This document shows positions 35,882-46,985 of a stretch of DNA of 64,000 nucleotides, in pieces. The position numbers were made by a program, and so were the translations under genes. Within the stretch, counting starts at the first letter, position 1; each line of letters starts with the position of its first letter. The DNA comes from Typhlomys cinereus (lineage: Eukaryota > Chordata > Mammalia > Rodentia > Platacanthomyidae). A model generated the notes under the pieces. That model saw only the letters and a list, made by a program, of their open reading frames with translations, made no database searches and was not told the origin of the DNA. The stretch lies in NCBI GenBank assembly GCA_023101885.1, contig JALPQD010000006.1, forward strand, positions 10,249,085 through 10,313,084, given 5' to 3'.

Positions 35882-37285
35882 AACAGGTGCTTTCAAAATA
35901 TATAAAACAGGATTATTTCAATCTCACATAGTGACTAAGCAATTGTGGATAAAGCAATATTCTAGTTTCTGGAAAAAGGAAAAGGGAAAGAAGAAACCTT
36001 CCCTTTAGGACTCTCATTTGATAGAGTAATGATAAGAATTTAGTGTGGGAAGAAAAGTGTCTTTTAGGTGGAGGATTTGGACCTTATATTTCAATAAGTC
36101 AGATTTCAAATTATTGCTCTCCTGTTTGCTCCTTGAACACATTGCAACTGTGTGATGCTTAGCATGGTTGGGAAGATAAGCTAAAGCAATATATGGAAAG
36201 CATTTAGGAGAGAGCTGCTTCATGGTAATGCCCCTGTAATGGATAGTTTATTAGGAAGAAGATTAGAAAAGATGGCATGTAGAACTGTTTGACATGAAAA
36301 GCTATTAACTCTTTAGAAATTATATAGACTTTTTTCATTGACATGTATCTTGATGACTTATTAGTTAGAATATTTTATTCTCTCTTCAAAGAACTACAAG
36401 AGTTTGGAATAGGCTTTTATCTATTATTATTATATTAAGCTATTATCCTGTTTATTATTTAGTTCAAAATAAACCAAGACAAAAAGAATTTTGAAAAATA
36501 GAAATGTAAACTCGTGTCTTTAACTGACCTCACTCTGGAAAGTAACAATAAGGGCTACCTGCATAGAATCCCAGAACTAACCTAGAATTTGTCATTGATT
36601 TTGTTGGGTATTTACTGCCAAATAGTAGGAAACATAGCACCAGAAGAGACAGGAGGAGATTGCCTGGCACATCTCCAGTGTCTTTCTCCAACCTTATAGG
36701 TGAGTTCAGTCACTCCTGTCAAGAACGAGTGAAGAAGACTTCAGAAGGTCCAGAACTTTGGTCCAGGGCAGTAGGTGCAGAATGTGATCCAAGTTCCTTT
36801 CACTAGCATAAAAATCCAAACTATTTTCAGAATAGCAATAAGATGCCATTTTTCACTGCTCAGAGTTATTCTTTAACCAGCATATAGTGGAATTTTTCAG
36901 AGGGTTGTTGGTGTATAATCTGGCTGCACAATGATTTATAGAAGACAAGAAGGCTCCAACTATGCCCAGTAAGCCTGACCTTAAGGAACTTGAAACATTT
37001 AAGAATAACCATCTTTCTTTCAAGTTCCCTTTGATTATAGACAGAGGAAAATAAAATAGATAATAATAGGCTTCTGTTATGATTCTAAAACTTTTAATTT
37101 TTTAAAAATTATTATTTATATTTTATTTATTTATGAGAGAAAGAGAAAGACAGACATCAATCCAATAATCAAAAGAGAAACATAAAGAGAACTGTACTTA
37201 CTCCCACATAAAGCAAATTGATTGAAACTAATTATGAAATCTTAAAATCAACTAAAGAGAGAGAAAGAGAAAGAGAGAATGTTAT
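35882..37285. other. unique-looking sequence
   Basis: No gene or repeat recognised. Purine-rich (GAGA) patches lie at about 37134-37150 and 37255-37280, next to a B3-like fragment. Confidence 0.5.
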
Positions 37286-37289
37286 GTGA

Positions 37290-37375
37290 TGAGTGTTTAT
37301 GATGAGGTCAAAGGGAAACTTTCAAAGTCAGTTTTTTCCTTCCACCATGTGGGCTTCAAGTATCAAATTTGTTAC
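37290..37375 (-). mobile_element. B3-like SINE fragment
   Basis: 'gaggtcaaagggaaactttc' then 'ttttccttccaccatgtggg' and 'cttcaagtatcaaatt' follow the reverse B3 consensus seen at 17391-17566. The head is missing. Confidence 0.6.
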
Positions 37376-37459
37376 CATGTTTTTATGTGTATGCCTTTAC
37401 TGGCTAGTTCATGTCACTAGCCTCAAATTATTTTTGTTTTGTTTTGTTTGTTATATTAA

Positions 37460-37530
37460 ATCAAGGCTTCACTGTGTAGTCATGGCTGACCTTGAACTAA
37501 AGGGCCAGCTATACATATTACCACATCAGA
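37460..37530 (-). mobile_element. B1 SINE fragment
   Basis: 'aaggcttcactgtgtagtca' followed by 'tggctgaccttgaactaaag' matches the reverse B1 'agggtttctctgtgtagccctggctgtcctggaactca'. A T-rich tail remnant (gttttgttttg) precedes it. Confidence 0.65.
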
Positions 37531-37574
37531 GTGACTCCAAATCATTTTTTTATTAAAAATTTAATTCTACATTT

Positions 37575-38729
37575 TAAAATTTTTAACCAGTTCCCTCCCC
37601 CCCCCTTCTTCCCCCTCCCCTTCCCCCAGTGCCTCCCCCCCAATTCCCAGGAGTCTTTATGTGTAGCCTACCTCTCCACTGGGTCCTCCTCTCCGTAATG
37701 ACAAATAAGGACTCAGTGTCATTTCATAAGCCCTTTCTCTTGTTCCCCTTAAGCATAAGATCACTACTATGGCTGTCAATCCCTTGCCTCCAGGGGTCTC
37801 GGTGCCCTTAACAGATGCTAGACTTTATGAGGGCAACAGTGCGCTGGACATTGCGCAGGGCATGCAAAGTCCCATTGTGATTGCTTTGGCCCCAACTATT
37901 GTTGAGAATCTTGCAAATCGTTGCTCCTCCCATCCTTTTGCTCTTAAAATCTTACCGCCCCCTCTTCCGCAGATGTCCGTATGACCCTGCTATCCCACTT
38001 TTGGGAATAACCCCCCATGCAGCAGAGGTTCGCCTCGATAGCACAAGCTCGACCATGTTCATAGCAGTACTGTTTACAATAGCAAAGTCATGGAATCAAC
38101 CTAAATGTCCAACAGTTGACGAGTGGATAAGGAAACTGTGGTACATCTATACAATGGAGTACTACTCAGCCATCAAAAATGATGAATTACTGGAATTTGC
38201 TGGGAAATGGATGTCATTAGAAAGAATTATATTAAGTGAAGTATCCCAAACCCAGAAAATTAAGCGCCGTATGTACTCCCTAATAGGTGGCTCCTAGTAC
38301 CAAACTCACCCAGCCCACATTGAGACACTCAAAAGTAAACCTATGTAACACAGTAATTGCAAGGATTATGAACAAGAGAGATGGGTTAGGAGGGCCACAC
38401 CAAAAACAAGGAGAGAGGAGACCATGTTACAGCAGAGAAAATAGGCCTCCATCAAGGTCTGCAAGTAAGTAATGAGAAACCTGGTTAAGTTCATAGATGT
38501 TCTTTCCTGATCTCACCAGAAGGGGAGGGCATATAGTCTAGCAGATAAAAATAATCATTTTACAAATGGGTGATGGACCCCTCCCTCAGTGAGGTTTCCT
38601 ACTCTTATTACATCTACCCTTGAATGTGCTATTACAACAAGACTCCAGTTTAACAGCTTTTTGTCTCTGGCCAGGGGGTGACATACAGTGCCCAGCAGAA
38701 TGGAGTGAAGGGAATTGCAGGAGCAGCAA
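37575..38729 (-). mobile_element. L1 insertion with twin-priming 5' inversion
   Basis: The left part (about 37585-37978) is the reverse complement of an L1 3'UTR, including the polypyrimidine tract. The right part (37980-38729) is the same L1 family in plus orientation, from ORF2 into the 3'UTR. In coordinates of the L1 at 3384-5792, the inner junction joins 5326 to 4476, and the outer end is about 5223. The two segments thus nearly adjoin in the parent L1, with about 100 bp lost. This is the expected twin-priming structure for a minus-strand insertion whose 5' segment is inverted. The 3' terminus lacks the last 50 or so bp seen in the other copies, and no clear TSD was found. Confidence 0.88.
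37980..38297 (+). pseudogene. L1 ORF2 C-terminal fragment (inverted segment)
   Basis: Reads in one frame from 'YDPAIPLLGI' to the ORF2 stop after 'MYSLIGGS', about 105 codons. The open frame that seems to start at 37881 is a fusion artefact reading through the inversion junction from reverse-complement 3'UTR. Unlike the copy at 3384-4768 it keeps 25 nt at 38030-38054, which hold the frame in phase. It has no catalytic domain and no promoter, so it is inactive. Confidence 0.88.
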
Positions 38730-40085
38730 CTGCTCCACCAACTTCACTTATTACATATAGGAAGCCTAACTCCCCATGAGTGGGAAATCATTTTAATATG
38801 GAAAATATAGGTGAAATTTCAGTGGGAAACATTTCTATGAACCTGAAGACATTATGCTAGGGAAAAAAAAACAAAGTCAAAATTCAAAAGCTACATGATT
38901 TCATTCATGTGTGGAATCTATTACAAAGGCTTTTTCAGGGATATAGGGAGCATGGGGCTACAACAAATCTGACAGAAGAATTGAGATGTTTGCTAAAGGA
39001 CACAGAATTTCAGCTAGGCAAGAAAACTAAATTCAAGGCATCTGTGACAAATCATAATGACTATCTATATATTGTACTCTGGAAACTTTATCCAAACTCT
39101 AGTAAGCATATAAGCATAGGATTATTTAAGGATTTCTTCATATTTCCATTGGTCTTGCACTTGGTTCTGACATAAGCATTCCTGGTCTATGACGATGTAC
39201 TGTAACAGTGAAGCTTGAACAGAGTAGAAGTCCTTTCAGAGTGGAGGTTCCTCTGGCACAAGATTTTTTTTTTACTTTTGCTTCTTTGTTTCTCCCAAGT
39301 CCTTTACATTTGTAAGAAAAGAAAAACTATAAATTATCTGACCAACTTTACTTTTTAAAACAAAGTTAAACTTGCTAGAACTATCTTTATACATTTAGCT
39401 AAAATTGTTATATAATAGGTTCAATTTATCTTATTTGAAAAAAAATAAAAATTTTAAGATGAAAAATGCTTTTTAAGACATTTAACATCAAGTAATGATT
39501 CTTAACAAGTCACGAAGAAATTGCCCTGACTTGTTACCTTCCAAGAGTGTCCAAGACACAGTGCAAGTTGGGGGGGGGTCCTTAGGTTGATTGGGGCAGA
39601 ATAATCTTAGCTCAGGATATAGACCTGAGATCTGTAGGTAAATATAGTTGGCAGAGCAGAGCACAAAAAAGAAGAAACACACAGAGGGTGTGCTCTCCTG
39701 TCTCTAGAGAGTTCCCGTCAACTCTTCAGGTAGTCTATGTAGTACTTTCAAGTATCTCTAAATGAAGAAAAACTAGGAAAAAGTTTCCCAATAGGATAAA
39801 ACAGAATAGTCATCAGAATTTGTGTGGAGATCATCATCATTCCTACTCACTCCAGCCATACTGGAAAAATGTTCACAGAGACTTTAAATGAGGTATTCAA
39901 TAGACTTTGGCCTCAGAAGTGAAAGATGACTAGCTTTTATAATGATTGCTGTTCTAGTCCACTGAAGAAAATTTAAAAGTAAGAACTAGGAGGATATTCT
40001 ACTTCAAAGTAATTCAGACTAGATATTCCTGTTGTTATGATACAACAAAAATTATCTAAAAATCAAGCACAATAAAAAATGATTT
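38730..40085. other. unique-looking sequence
   Basis: No gene or repeat recognised. A G9 run lies near 39570. An 88-codon frame at 38909-39175 shows no domain. Confidence 0.5.
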
Positions 40086-40087
40086 AA

Positions 40088-40323
40088 GGGCTGGAGAAAT
40101 GGTTCAAGGGTTAAGATTCTGTCTCACAAACAGAAGGTCCTGAGTACAGGTCCCAGATCTTATGTAAAAAATGCCAGACAGAAATGGCAGAGGACTGCAC
40201 TTTGGGCCCTAGTGGACAGAGCCTGGAAAATCTCAGAGTAAAGCAAAAAGGAGACAGAAACAAACCAGGATGAGTCCTGAAGTCAACCTTCTTCCTCCTC
40301 AGGGACACACAGTACCCTTTGAT

Positions 40324-40361
<38 letters not shown>

Positions 40362-40395
40362 AGGTGTGTGCTAAATAAATTAATAAAGTTTTTTT
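40088..40395 (+). mobile_element. older (CA)n-family SINE
   Basis: 'gggctggagaaatggttcaa', 'aaggtcctgagtacaggtcc', 'ggacagagcctggaaaatct', 'cagagtaaagcaaaaaggag', then (CA)n at 40323-40356 and a 'taaataaattaataaag' tail. The layout is that of the young family, but the body differs widely, giving an older subfamily together with 9630 and 50064. Confidence 0.8.
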
Positions 40396-40959
40396 TTAAA
40401 AATAACAAGTTTCAATTGATTGAATAAAAAAAAAAAGAGAGAGGATTCCAAGGAGAAAAAATGTATTACCAGTGAGTGTGGTCCAAATGCTAGCAGACTT
40501 GCATAACAGTGATTGAAAAATCAAAAAGAATAAGACAGAAAAAAGATAGTTATGCAAATAATGGACAAAAAATTCTCCCAAATATAGAGTTCTATGAAGT
40601 TCAGAACTCAAATGTAGGAGAAATACAATGAAAACTGTACCTTGCCCACATAAACAAACTAATCAAAACTCACTATTAATATTTTAAAATTAGACAGGAG
40701 AAAGGTAACACAGTGTTGTGAAATAGAAATAAGGATGGTGGCAAAGTCAAGTGAAACCAAGTTAAATAATTAAAAATAATTTTTAAATATGGTGAATCTG
40801 GAAGTCTGTATGAGAGCAATACTGGGGCCATGAAACATCCTGATAGGTACCAAGATGATCCCCTCAGAAGTTAGTTATCAAAATCAGCAAAAGCCTATAT
40901 AGCACCTTGGCCACTAAATGTATTGGATATTTTGGATTCTGGAACAAAAAGAAATTGCA

Positions 40960-41105
40960 TTAGGTGAGCTCAGGTTTGGTGAGAGACCCTGTCTCAAAGA
41001 AGTATAACAATGGAGAAATAGACATAGACCTTTGGCCCTCATGTACATGAACCTACATCCACATGTGCACAAAGGCTCATGAACACATACACAGACCACA
41101 AAAAA
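40960..41105 (+). mobile_element. composite rodent SINE, 3' part
   Basis: 'ggtgagctcaggtttggtga' and 'gagaccctgtctcaaagaag' followed by 'gacctttggccctcatgtac' and 'catccacatgtgcacaaagg' are the 3' half of a B2-headed composite element whose longer relative lies at 41537-41875. Confidence 0.6.
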
Positions 41106-41536
41106 GAACACATGAAAGTAAGATGAAAATAATGAGTAAACTGTATGTAAGACCCATAGATACTCTCTTAATTTTTTTAATGTTCCTGAAACTTGTAATG
41201 AAAGGCTAGAAAATGTGAAGATATTTCCAGACATACAAGCCTGGAAAGAAGGGAGCATCAAATCCTCCATCTGGTATAATCATCACCTTACACAAGGGGA
41301 CTGGAAGATCCTTGTTGTTGTTGCTGCTGTTGCCACATGAATGTGAAAGGGGTAGTTATACCCTGACCACCTCATCTACCTTCAAATGTTCCTTCAAACT
41401 CTTCATTATCAACTATATGACAGTAAAATTATATGACAGATCAAACCAGGCTTGGCAAAACTTATATTTAAGGACAACTATCTTCCATTTAATTCTGAAA
41501 GATGTTACAAAAACATGCCAACAAAAACATCAGCAA

Positions 41537-41875
41537 GGCTTGGGAGATGGTTCAGCAGTTAAAGCACTTACTGCACAAGCAAAATGGCCTGAATTTGGAC
41601 CATTAGATCCCGTGTGAAATGCTCAGTGAGTTTGGGAGTCTGTCTGTCATTACAGCTTTGGAAAGTGGAGTCTGAGGATTGCCATAACTAGCCTTATCAG
41701 TAAGTTATGGGTTTGATTATGGGCATTGTCCCAAAAGAATAATATAGAAAGAACAATGATTGACAACGGTTCAGTATCAATATCCACCTTCATATGAACA
41801 TACACATGCACCCATGCATATAAACATGTATATGCACATGCGTGCACCCCTCCATGTATACACGTGTAAATAGGA
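41537..41875 (+). mobile_element. composite B2-headed SINE
   Basis: Head 'ggcttgggagatggttcagc', 'agttaaagcacttactgcac', a B1-like middle ('cattacagctttggaaagtg', 'gaggattgcc'), and a tail with 'acatacacatgcacccatgc' and 'atgcacatgcgtgcacccct'. This resembles a known rodent tRNA-plus-B1-like composite, but I cannot fix the family name. Confidence 0.65.
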
Positions 41876-42287
41876 AAGGAATACTAACAGATGGTAGCAG
41901 ATGTTTATGGCCAAAGCAGCCTGAAGTTCACCTGAAACCTGAACCTCAACGATTAGACAAAAGCAGCCATGAGAAAACCCTAAGACAAGCTTCTCGCTAT
42001 TGACAATATTTGATGTTTGAACTGAGAAGATGCTTTGTTGATGAGAAGAAGACTCTGTGAAGGATGTTCAGCAGCTGTTCACCTACCTGAGGTCAATAAC
42101 CCCCACCTCACCCTCAACTGTGGCAGTGAAAAAAGTCTGAAAATTCTGCAAGTACCTGTGGGGAAGCAAAATCACTCTGATTAAGAGTCACTGATCTAGA
42201 CAGAGAAAAATCCAAGTTATTCCAATGGCAAAGATGATTTCAAGGAAGGAAAAAGTTTGGCAAGCATTCTAGAAAAAAGGATAAAGA

Positions 42288-42326
42288 AGATCAAACAAAC
42301 AAACAAATAAATAAATAAATAAATTG
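42288..42326. repeat. (CAAA)n/(AAAT)n simple repeat
   Basis: 'caaacaaacaaacaaataaa' running into 'taaataaataaatt'. Confidence 0.9.
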
Positions 42327-42829
42327 ATGGCAAATGAAGCTACCAGCTAGTGAGTGAGTCAAAATGTGGTTAAAACTGGCTCAGAAAATTACAGATAAAT
42401 CATAAGATTGTTTAGATTAAAACAAGGAGGAAATGAATTCTACTGTACTATATATTAAATTTAATTATTGCAGCCTTTATTAGTTTTTTTACTAATGCAG
42501 TACTACATTACAATAACATATGTTGGTAGCATAAGGACTTTAAAAATCCTTGGTGATGTGGATTCTTTTAGGATACAAAAAACGTAACCTAGAGTCTAAG
42601 AGTTGCAGGACAGACAATGCTGTATTATAGACTCTTTTTCAATGTCTCATAAATGGCCCCTGCCTGTCTCATGGACTTACTCAGAACAGTGTGTGTTGGC
42701 AAAGTCTCCTCAGCCAGCTACAGAGCAGACACAGTCATAACTAATAACACAAAGTCAGTTTCATAGGGTGAAATAAATTCTCTTACAAATGAACCTTTCC
42801 TGTGTTACATATATATGTATAGTGTGTGG

Positions 42830-43121
42830 TATTTACATATGTGTGTATAGGTGCCAAGTCACACATAAATTCAGAAACCAAAGGAGGATGTGGTATCCTG
42901 CTCTATCACTTTTTACCTGATTCCATTAATACAGGGTTTCCACTAAACCTGGAGCTAGAGTGGTATCCAGAAAGGATCAGTAATATTCAAGTTTCTGCCA
43001 CCCACACTAGAGTGACAGGCATACACAGCTATGTCTAAAGTTTTTACATGGGTGCTGGGATCTGAACTCAGGTCTTCATGCTTGCACGTGATGGCTTACT
43101 CACCGAACCCTCTCCAGACCC
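42830..43121 (-). mobile_element. composite B2-headed SINE
   Basis: The plus strand reads 'gggtttccactaaacctgga', 'agtgacaggcatacacagct', 'ttacatgggtgctgggatct', 'gaactcaggtcttcatgctt' and 'ctcaccgaaccctctccaga', the reverse order of the element at 41537-41875. Open frames inside are chance. Confidence 0.65.
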
Positions 43122-43704
43122 ATGAATAACCTTTTTGATGAGCACAATAAAGCAGTCTATTTTTATTTATATAAATTTAAGGAAGATAATAACTGGAGTA
43201 GAAAAAGAATAAAGGGTAATTTATGGCTTCTTAATCTGGAAATAATCTCAAAATCAGCTTATTCAAAAAAAAAAGTTTCTAGTGAATTGACTTTTCCTGG
43301 GTACGGACATCAGTCTCGCATGGCAGCATAATTTGTTTGAAAAGGAAATTCGACTTTACAGGAAATTTATTTTTAGGTCAGCCAATTCCATGATCAGTTT
43401 CACTCAGGCTTCTGCTCTGTGGTAAGATTTCAAGTTCAAGTAGTATAAATACCAGCCTATTTTCTCATCTGTTGGGAGTCAGAGTTTGTTTCAGTATGCC
43501 AGAAGGTTATTATAGCAGTTCTATCAAAATGTCCCAACATGCATAATAATAAGACATCCCTCTGAACTCTTTTATCTGATATAAAAGAGCCATGTGGGTT
43601 TTCCATGTTCGTGGTGGCATTAATGTGTCAAATGCTATGTTAAATTTCTATTTTTCAGTCTTCAATTCATTTATGTTGTGTGTTTAGGTTGCACCTGAAC
43701 ATCC

Positions 43705-44090
43705 TGTTTCATCTTGTCTGTATGTTGCTGATAAAATCACCAACAAAGAACTTCTGGAACGAGGGGTTGTCTTTCTGCAGCTTGGCAGGAGAGGTCATGC
43801 TAACATCAGAAGCTAAGAGAACAGGACTATACCATATCTACAGGAATTGCTGAGAGAGAAGCAAATTTTCTCTCTCTCCAGAATGCCTACATGCCAATAT
43901 ATTTTTAAAGAACCCAGACTACAAAACCATCTCTCTCCATATTATCCACCTGTCTAGGGAATAGTCTCACTTGCCATTGGTTTGGTCTCTCCACATTAAC
44001 TAAGTCCCACAGGCTTTCCTTAAGTAACGATTCTTACAGATGTGCCCAGAACGCAGGCTTTAATTGTCAGGTTGTTACCTATATCTTCCT
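43705..44090 (-). mobile_element. ERVL-type LTR
   Basis: 'ttgctgataaaatcaccaac', 'cacctgtctagggaatagtc', 'ctcacttgccattggtttgg', 'cccacaggctttccttaagt' and 'taattgtcaggttgttacct' align in order with 18880-19270. Its reverse complement is a rodent class III LTR. No coding part. Confidence 0.65.
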
Positions 44091-45160
44091 GCTGTATTTT
44101 CTAATCTCATAAGCTGACAACAGACTGGAAAATAATGCTATGACTTGTTCATAGTACCATCCTAGGATCTCACTAAATAAAAATATCAAACTCAAACACT
44201 CAGGATTTCATTTTAGTAAAGTTATATACTTTGCACGTGACTCATATATGCATCGGCCAATAAGTGAAGCATGCCTTCCAGCTGCAGGGAGTCATAAAGA
44301 CTATCTCTGTTAACCCTTCCAACTTATCAAAGAATAAAGCTTAAGGCCAAACTATCTGACTTATTTTCAAAAGAAAATTAATTTCCAAAAGCTTTGTTAA
44401 CAAATTCAAAGAATGAATGTGGTAAACCTGACTGCTTTTTTAAAGCTACATCACCTACTCATTCAGTGTTTTATTCAGCTATTTTTTTTTTTTTTTGTCA
44501 ATGGGCATTCCCTAAGTACAAAGCATGGCCCAAGGTACTATGTATATAGAGGAGAATCAACATCATTATTATAGTTCAGGAACTAAGACTCTGGCACAGA
44601 TAAATTCATGTAAAAACCAATTAAAGGATAAGGCATGCTGTGACAGAGATAGACCTGGAAGAAGAATGCATTGGCTTTCCCTGAAACAAAACTTGTCTGC
44701 CCCACCCCCCAAAGACGGGGATTTTATGGGGTCTCAAGGAGAAATAAGAGTGTGATGGAATCAAATAATGGAAACATTCTGGTCAAAGGATGGACATGCC
44801 CCATCTCCAGGGCGTGAAAGCTTAGATGATAAAAATATTCAAGTAATGTGTTCTGTGCTGAGAGTGAAAAGCTGAGGATAAACAAGGGTGTCCAAGGTAG
44901 ACTGAACAGAAACTTGTTAGAAGCCTGATTTGATAAGCAGAGTAAGCTTAAAAGTCTGTTTCAAAAGAGAAAGACAGATTGGTTTTGAAGCTATCTGGTG
45001 GCAGGAAGAAGGATGGGCTTGAAAGAGCAGAGAGATAAAGACCCAGACCTGTGCTGTTCCATAAAACTTCTGTGGTGTTCCATGAACCTTGGGGTGGCGG
45101 TGGCTTAGATGTTCTCTTCAGGGCCAAACAGACCTCACTCACTCACTTTTTGCACTTTGG
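44091..45160. other. unique-looking sequence
   Basis: No gene. A T-run near 44481-44496 is followed by 'gtcaatgggcattccctaag', which could be a diverged MIR but is too weak to call. Frames of up to 76 codons lack motifs. Confidence 0.5.
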
Positions 45161-45176
45161 CCAGTTGTGATTTTCT

Positions 45177-45990
45177 TTTTTTTTTTTTAACAATTTTTAT
45201 TATTATTTCCGCTCATACAAACTTAATAGGTACACCAGTTCCCTCCCTCCCTCCTCCCCCCCCCGAACCCCCTGCTCTACCTCTCCTCACCCCTCCCACC
45301 CCATCCCCCAGTGCCTCCCCCCCAATCCCCAGAGAGTCCTTTAATGTGCATGCCAGACTCTCCTCTGGGTCCTCCTCTCCTATGGCATTTCCCTGAACCC
45401 TTTTCTGTGTTCCCCTTAAGCATAGGAACACTACTGTGGTTGCCAATCCCTTGCCTCCAAGGATCTTGGTGCCTTTAGCAATGCTAGACTTTGTGAGATA
45501 AGTAGTGTATTGGACATTGCTCAGGGCATGCAAAGTCCAATTATGATTGCTTCGGCCCTAACTTGTGTGGAGTATCTTGAAAATCATTGCTCCTCCCATC
45601 CTTTTGCTCTTACAATCTTACCTGCCCCCTCTTCCGCAAATTTCCCTGAGCTTCAGGATGGGGAGAGATTAGTCTGGCCTAGTTCCAGGTGGTTGATATA
45701 GAGTCTCTGAAGTTCTGGATTGTGGTTTGTTGAATTTCTTTTGCAGTTTTGCTGCTCCTGCAATGCCCTTCACTCCATCCTGATGGGCATTGTATGTCAC
45801 CCCCTGGCCAGAAACAAAAAGCTGTTGTTAAACTGGAATCTTGTTATAAGAACACATTCAAGGGTAGATGTAATAAAAGTAGGAAACCACAGTGAGGGAG
45901 AGGTCAATCACCCATTTGCAAAATGGTTACTTTTTATCTGCCAGACTTTATGCCCTCCCCTTCTGGTGAGATCATATCCCCTCAGTTGTA
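45177..45990 (-). mobile_element. L1 3'UTR insertion with 15-bp TSDs
   Basis: Poly(T), then the reverse complement of the L1 3' end ('ccgctcatacaaacttaata'), the polypyrimidine tract, and 3'UTR back to 'cccctcagttgta'. The perfect TSDs 'cagttgtgattttct' at 45162-45176 and 45991-46005 fix an 814-bp insertion. It is strongly 5'-truncated, with no ORF2 sequence left; the open frames across it are shadows. Confidence 0.95.
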
Positions 45991-46328
45991 CAGTTGTGAT
46001 TTTCTGTAATAAATACCTTCAATTGCAAAAAGAAGTGTTTTTTTTTGTTTCAAAATTGACCTATCATGGATCACATCCTTAGATGTTTACTGCTATTCTT
46101 GAGAATATTTTGAACTAATTGTTTTATATAAATAAAAACCCCAATACTAAAAGTGTTTTATGAGATCACTATGATAGGGTACCTTTTGCCTTGCAGACCC
46201 TTTCTCCTGCAATCAGCCCTTCCTTGCACTTTAAGTCCTGAAGCAATAGTGACAAGGCCCACTTAGCCTTTAGATGTCCCTGATTGAGCTACAACAGGTG
46301 AGTGTCCTCTTCTTACCTGTTGCACCCT

Positions 46329-46688
46329 GTAGTGGTTTCTGTTCTCTGTAAGTGTGAGACAGCACTTGAACAAGCAGCCTATGGAATAAGGAGATTTATT
46401 TGGCTTACAATTCCAAAGGGAAGATTCCTTCTGGCAGAAAAGACATGGCAGGGGGCAGAAGATGGAGAGGACTTAAGTCACCTCCATTATGGAGACTAAG
46501 AGAACTAGCTGCAAAACTGCCAGAATGAACTGTGAGTGGAAGTTGGTGGGACTCACCAACCTCAAGAACCATCCATGTGCTTTCCTCCAGCAAGACTTCA
46601 CCTCTCAAAGTTACCATGACTTGCCCAGTCATCAACCAAGGATTGAAACAAGAGCTTGTGGGGGCAACTCACTTACAAACCACGACAC
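46329..46688 (-). mobile_element. ERVL-type LTR
   Basis: 'gtgtgagacagcacttgaac', 'ggagatttatttggcttaca', 'attccaaagggaagattcct', 'gcaagacttcacctctcaaa' and 'cttacaaaccacgacaca' give a near-full reverse-complement class III LTR. The 'gagatttatttggc' segment is the poly(A)-signal region read backwards. Confidence 0.7.
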
Positions 46689-46739
46689 ATTTCATCTCCA
46701 GTCCTCTGCTTTATGTTTCTCTTCCTGTGGGGCAACTCT

Positions 46740-46858
46740 GTGTGAGTGTGTGTATATGTGTGTGTGTGAGTGTGTGTGTGTGTGTGTGTGAGTGTATGTG
46801 TGTGTGTGTGAGTGTTTGTGTGTGTGTGAGTGTGTGTGTGTTTGTGTGTGTGTGTGTG
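46740..46858. repeat. interrupted (GT)n microsatellite
   Basis: About 120 bp of GT units broken at short intervals by GAGT, TTTGT and TATGT variants. It starts about 50 bp after the LTR end and is not inside a recognised SINE. Confidence 0.95.
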
Positions 46859-46919
46859 ATTTTTCTCTCATAAGTTGCTAACTGTAAGAGAAGCAAGGAG
46901 ATGAATCTCTTTATATTCA

Positions 46920-46985
46920 GTGTTACACCTCAGCAAACAGAATAGTGCTTGACAGATGCTCAACAATTATTTATTGAATAAAAGA
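46920..46985 (-). mobile_element. MIR/L2 tail-like fragment
   Basis: 'agaatagtgcttgacagatg' and 'ctcaacaattatttattgaa' resemble 'agtgcctggcacatagtaggtgctcaataaatatttgttgaa'. Confidence 0.6.

Noticed and set aside
37881..38297. 138-codon frame at the L1 inversion
   Set aside because: The first third is reverse-complement L1 3'UTR fused at the inversion junction; only the part from 37980 is real ORF2 remnant.
46489..46896. Cys-Val or Thr-His rich frames near 46.5-46.9 kb
   Set aside because: Translations of an LTR plus an interrupted (GT)n.
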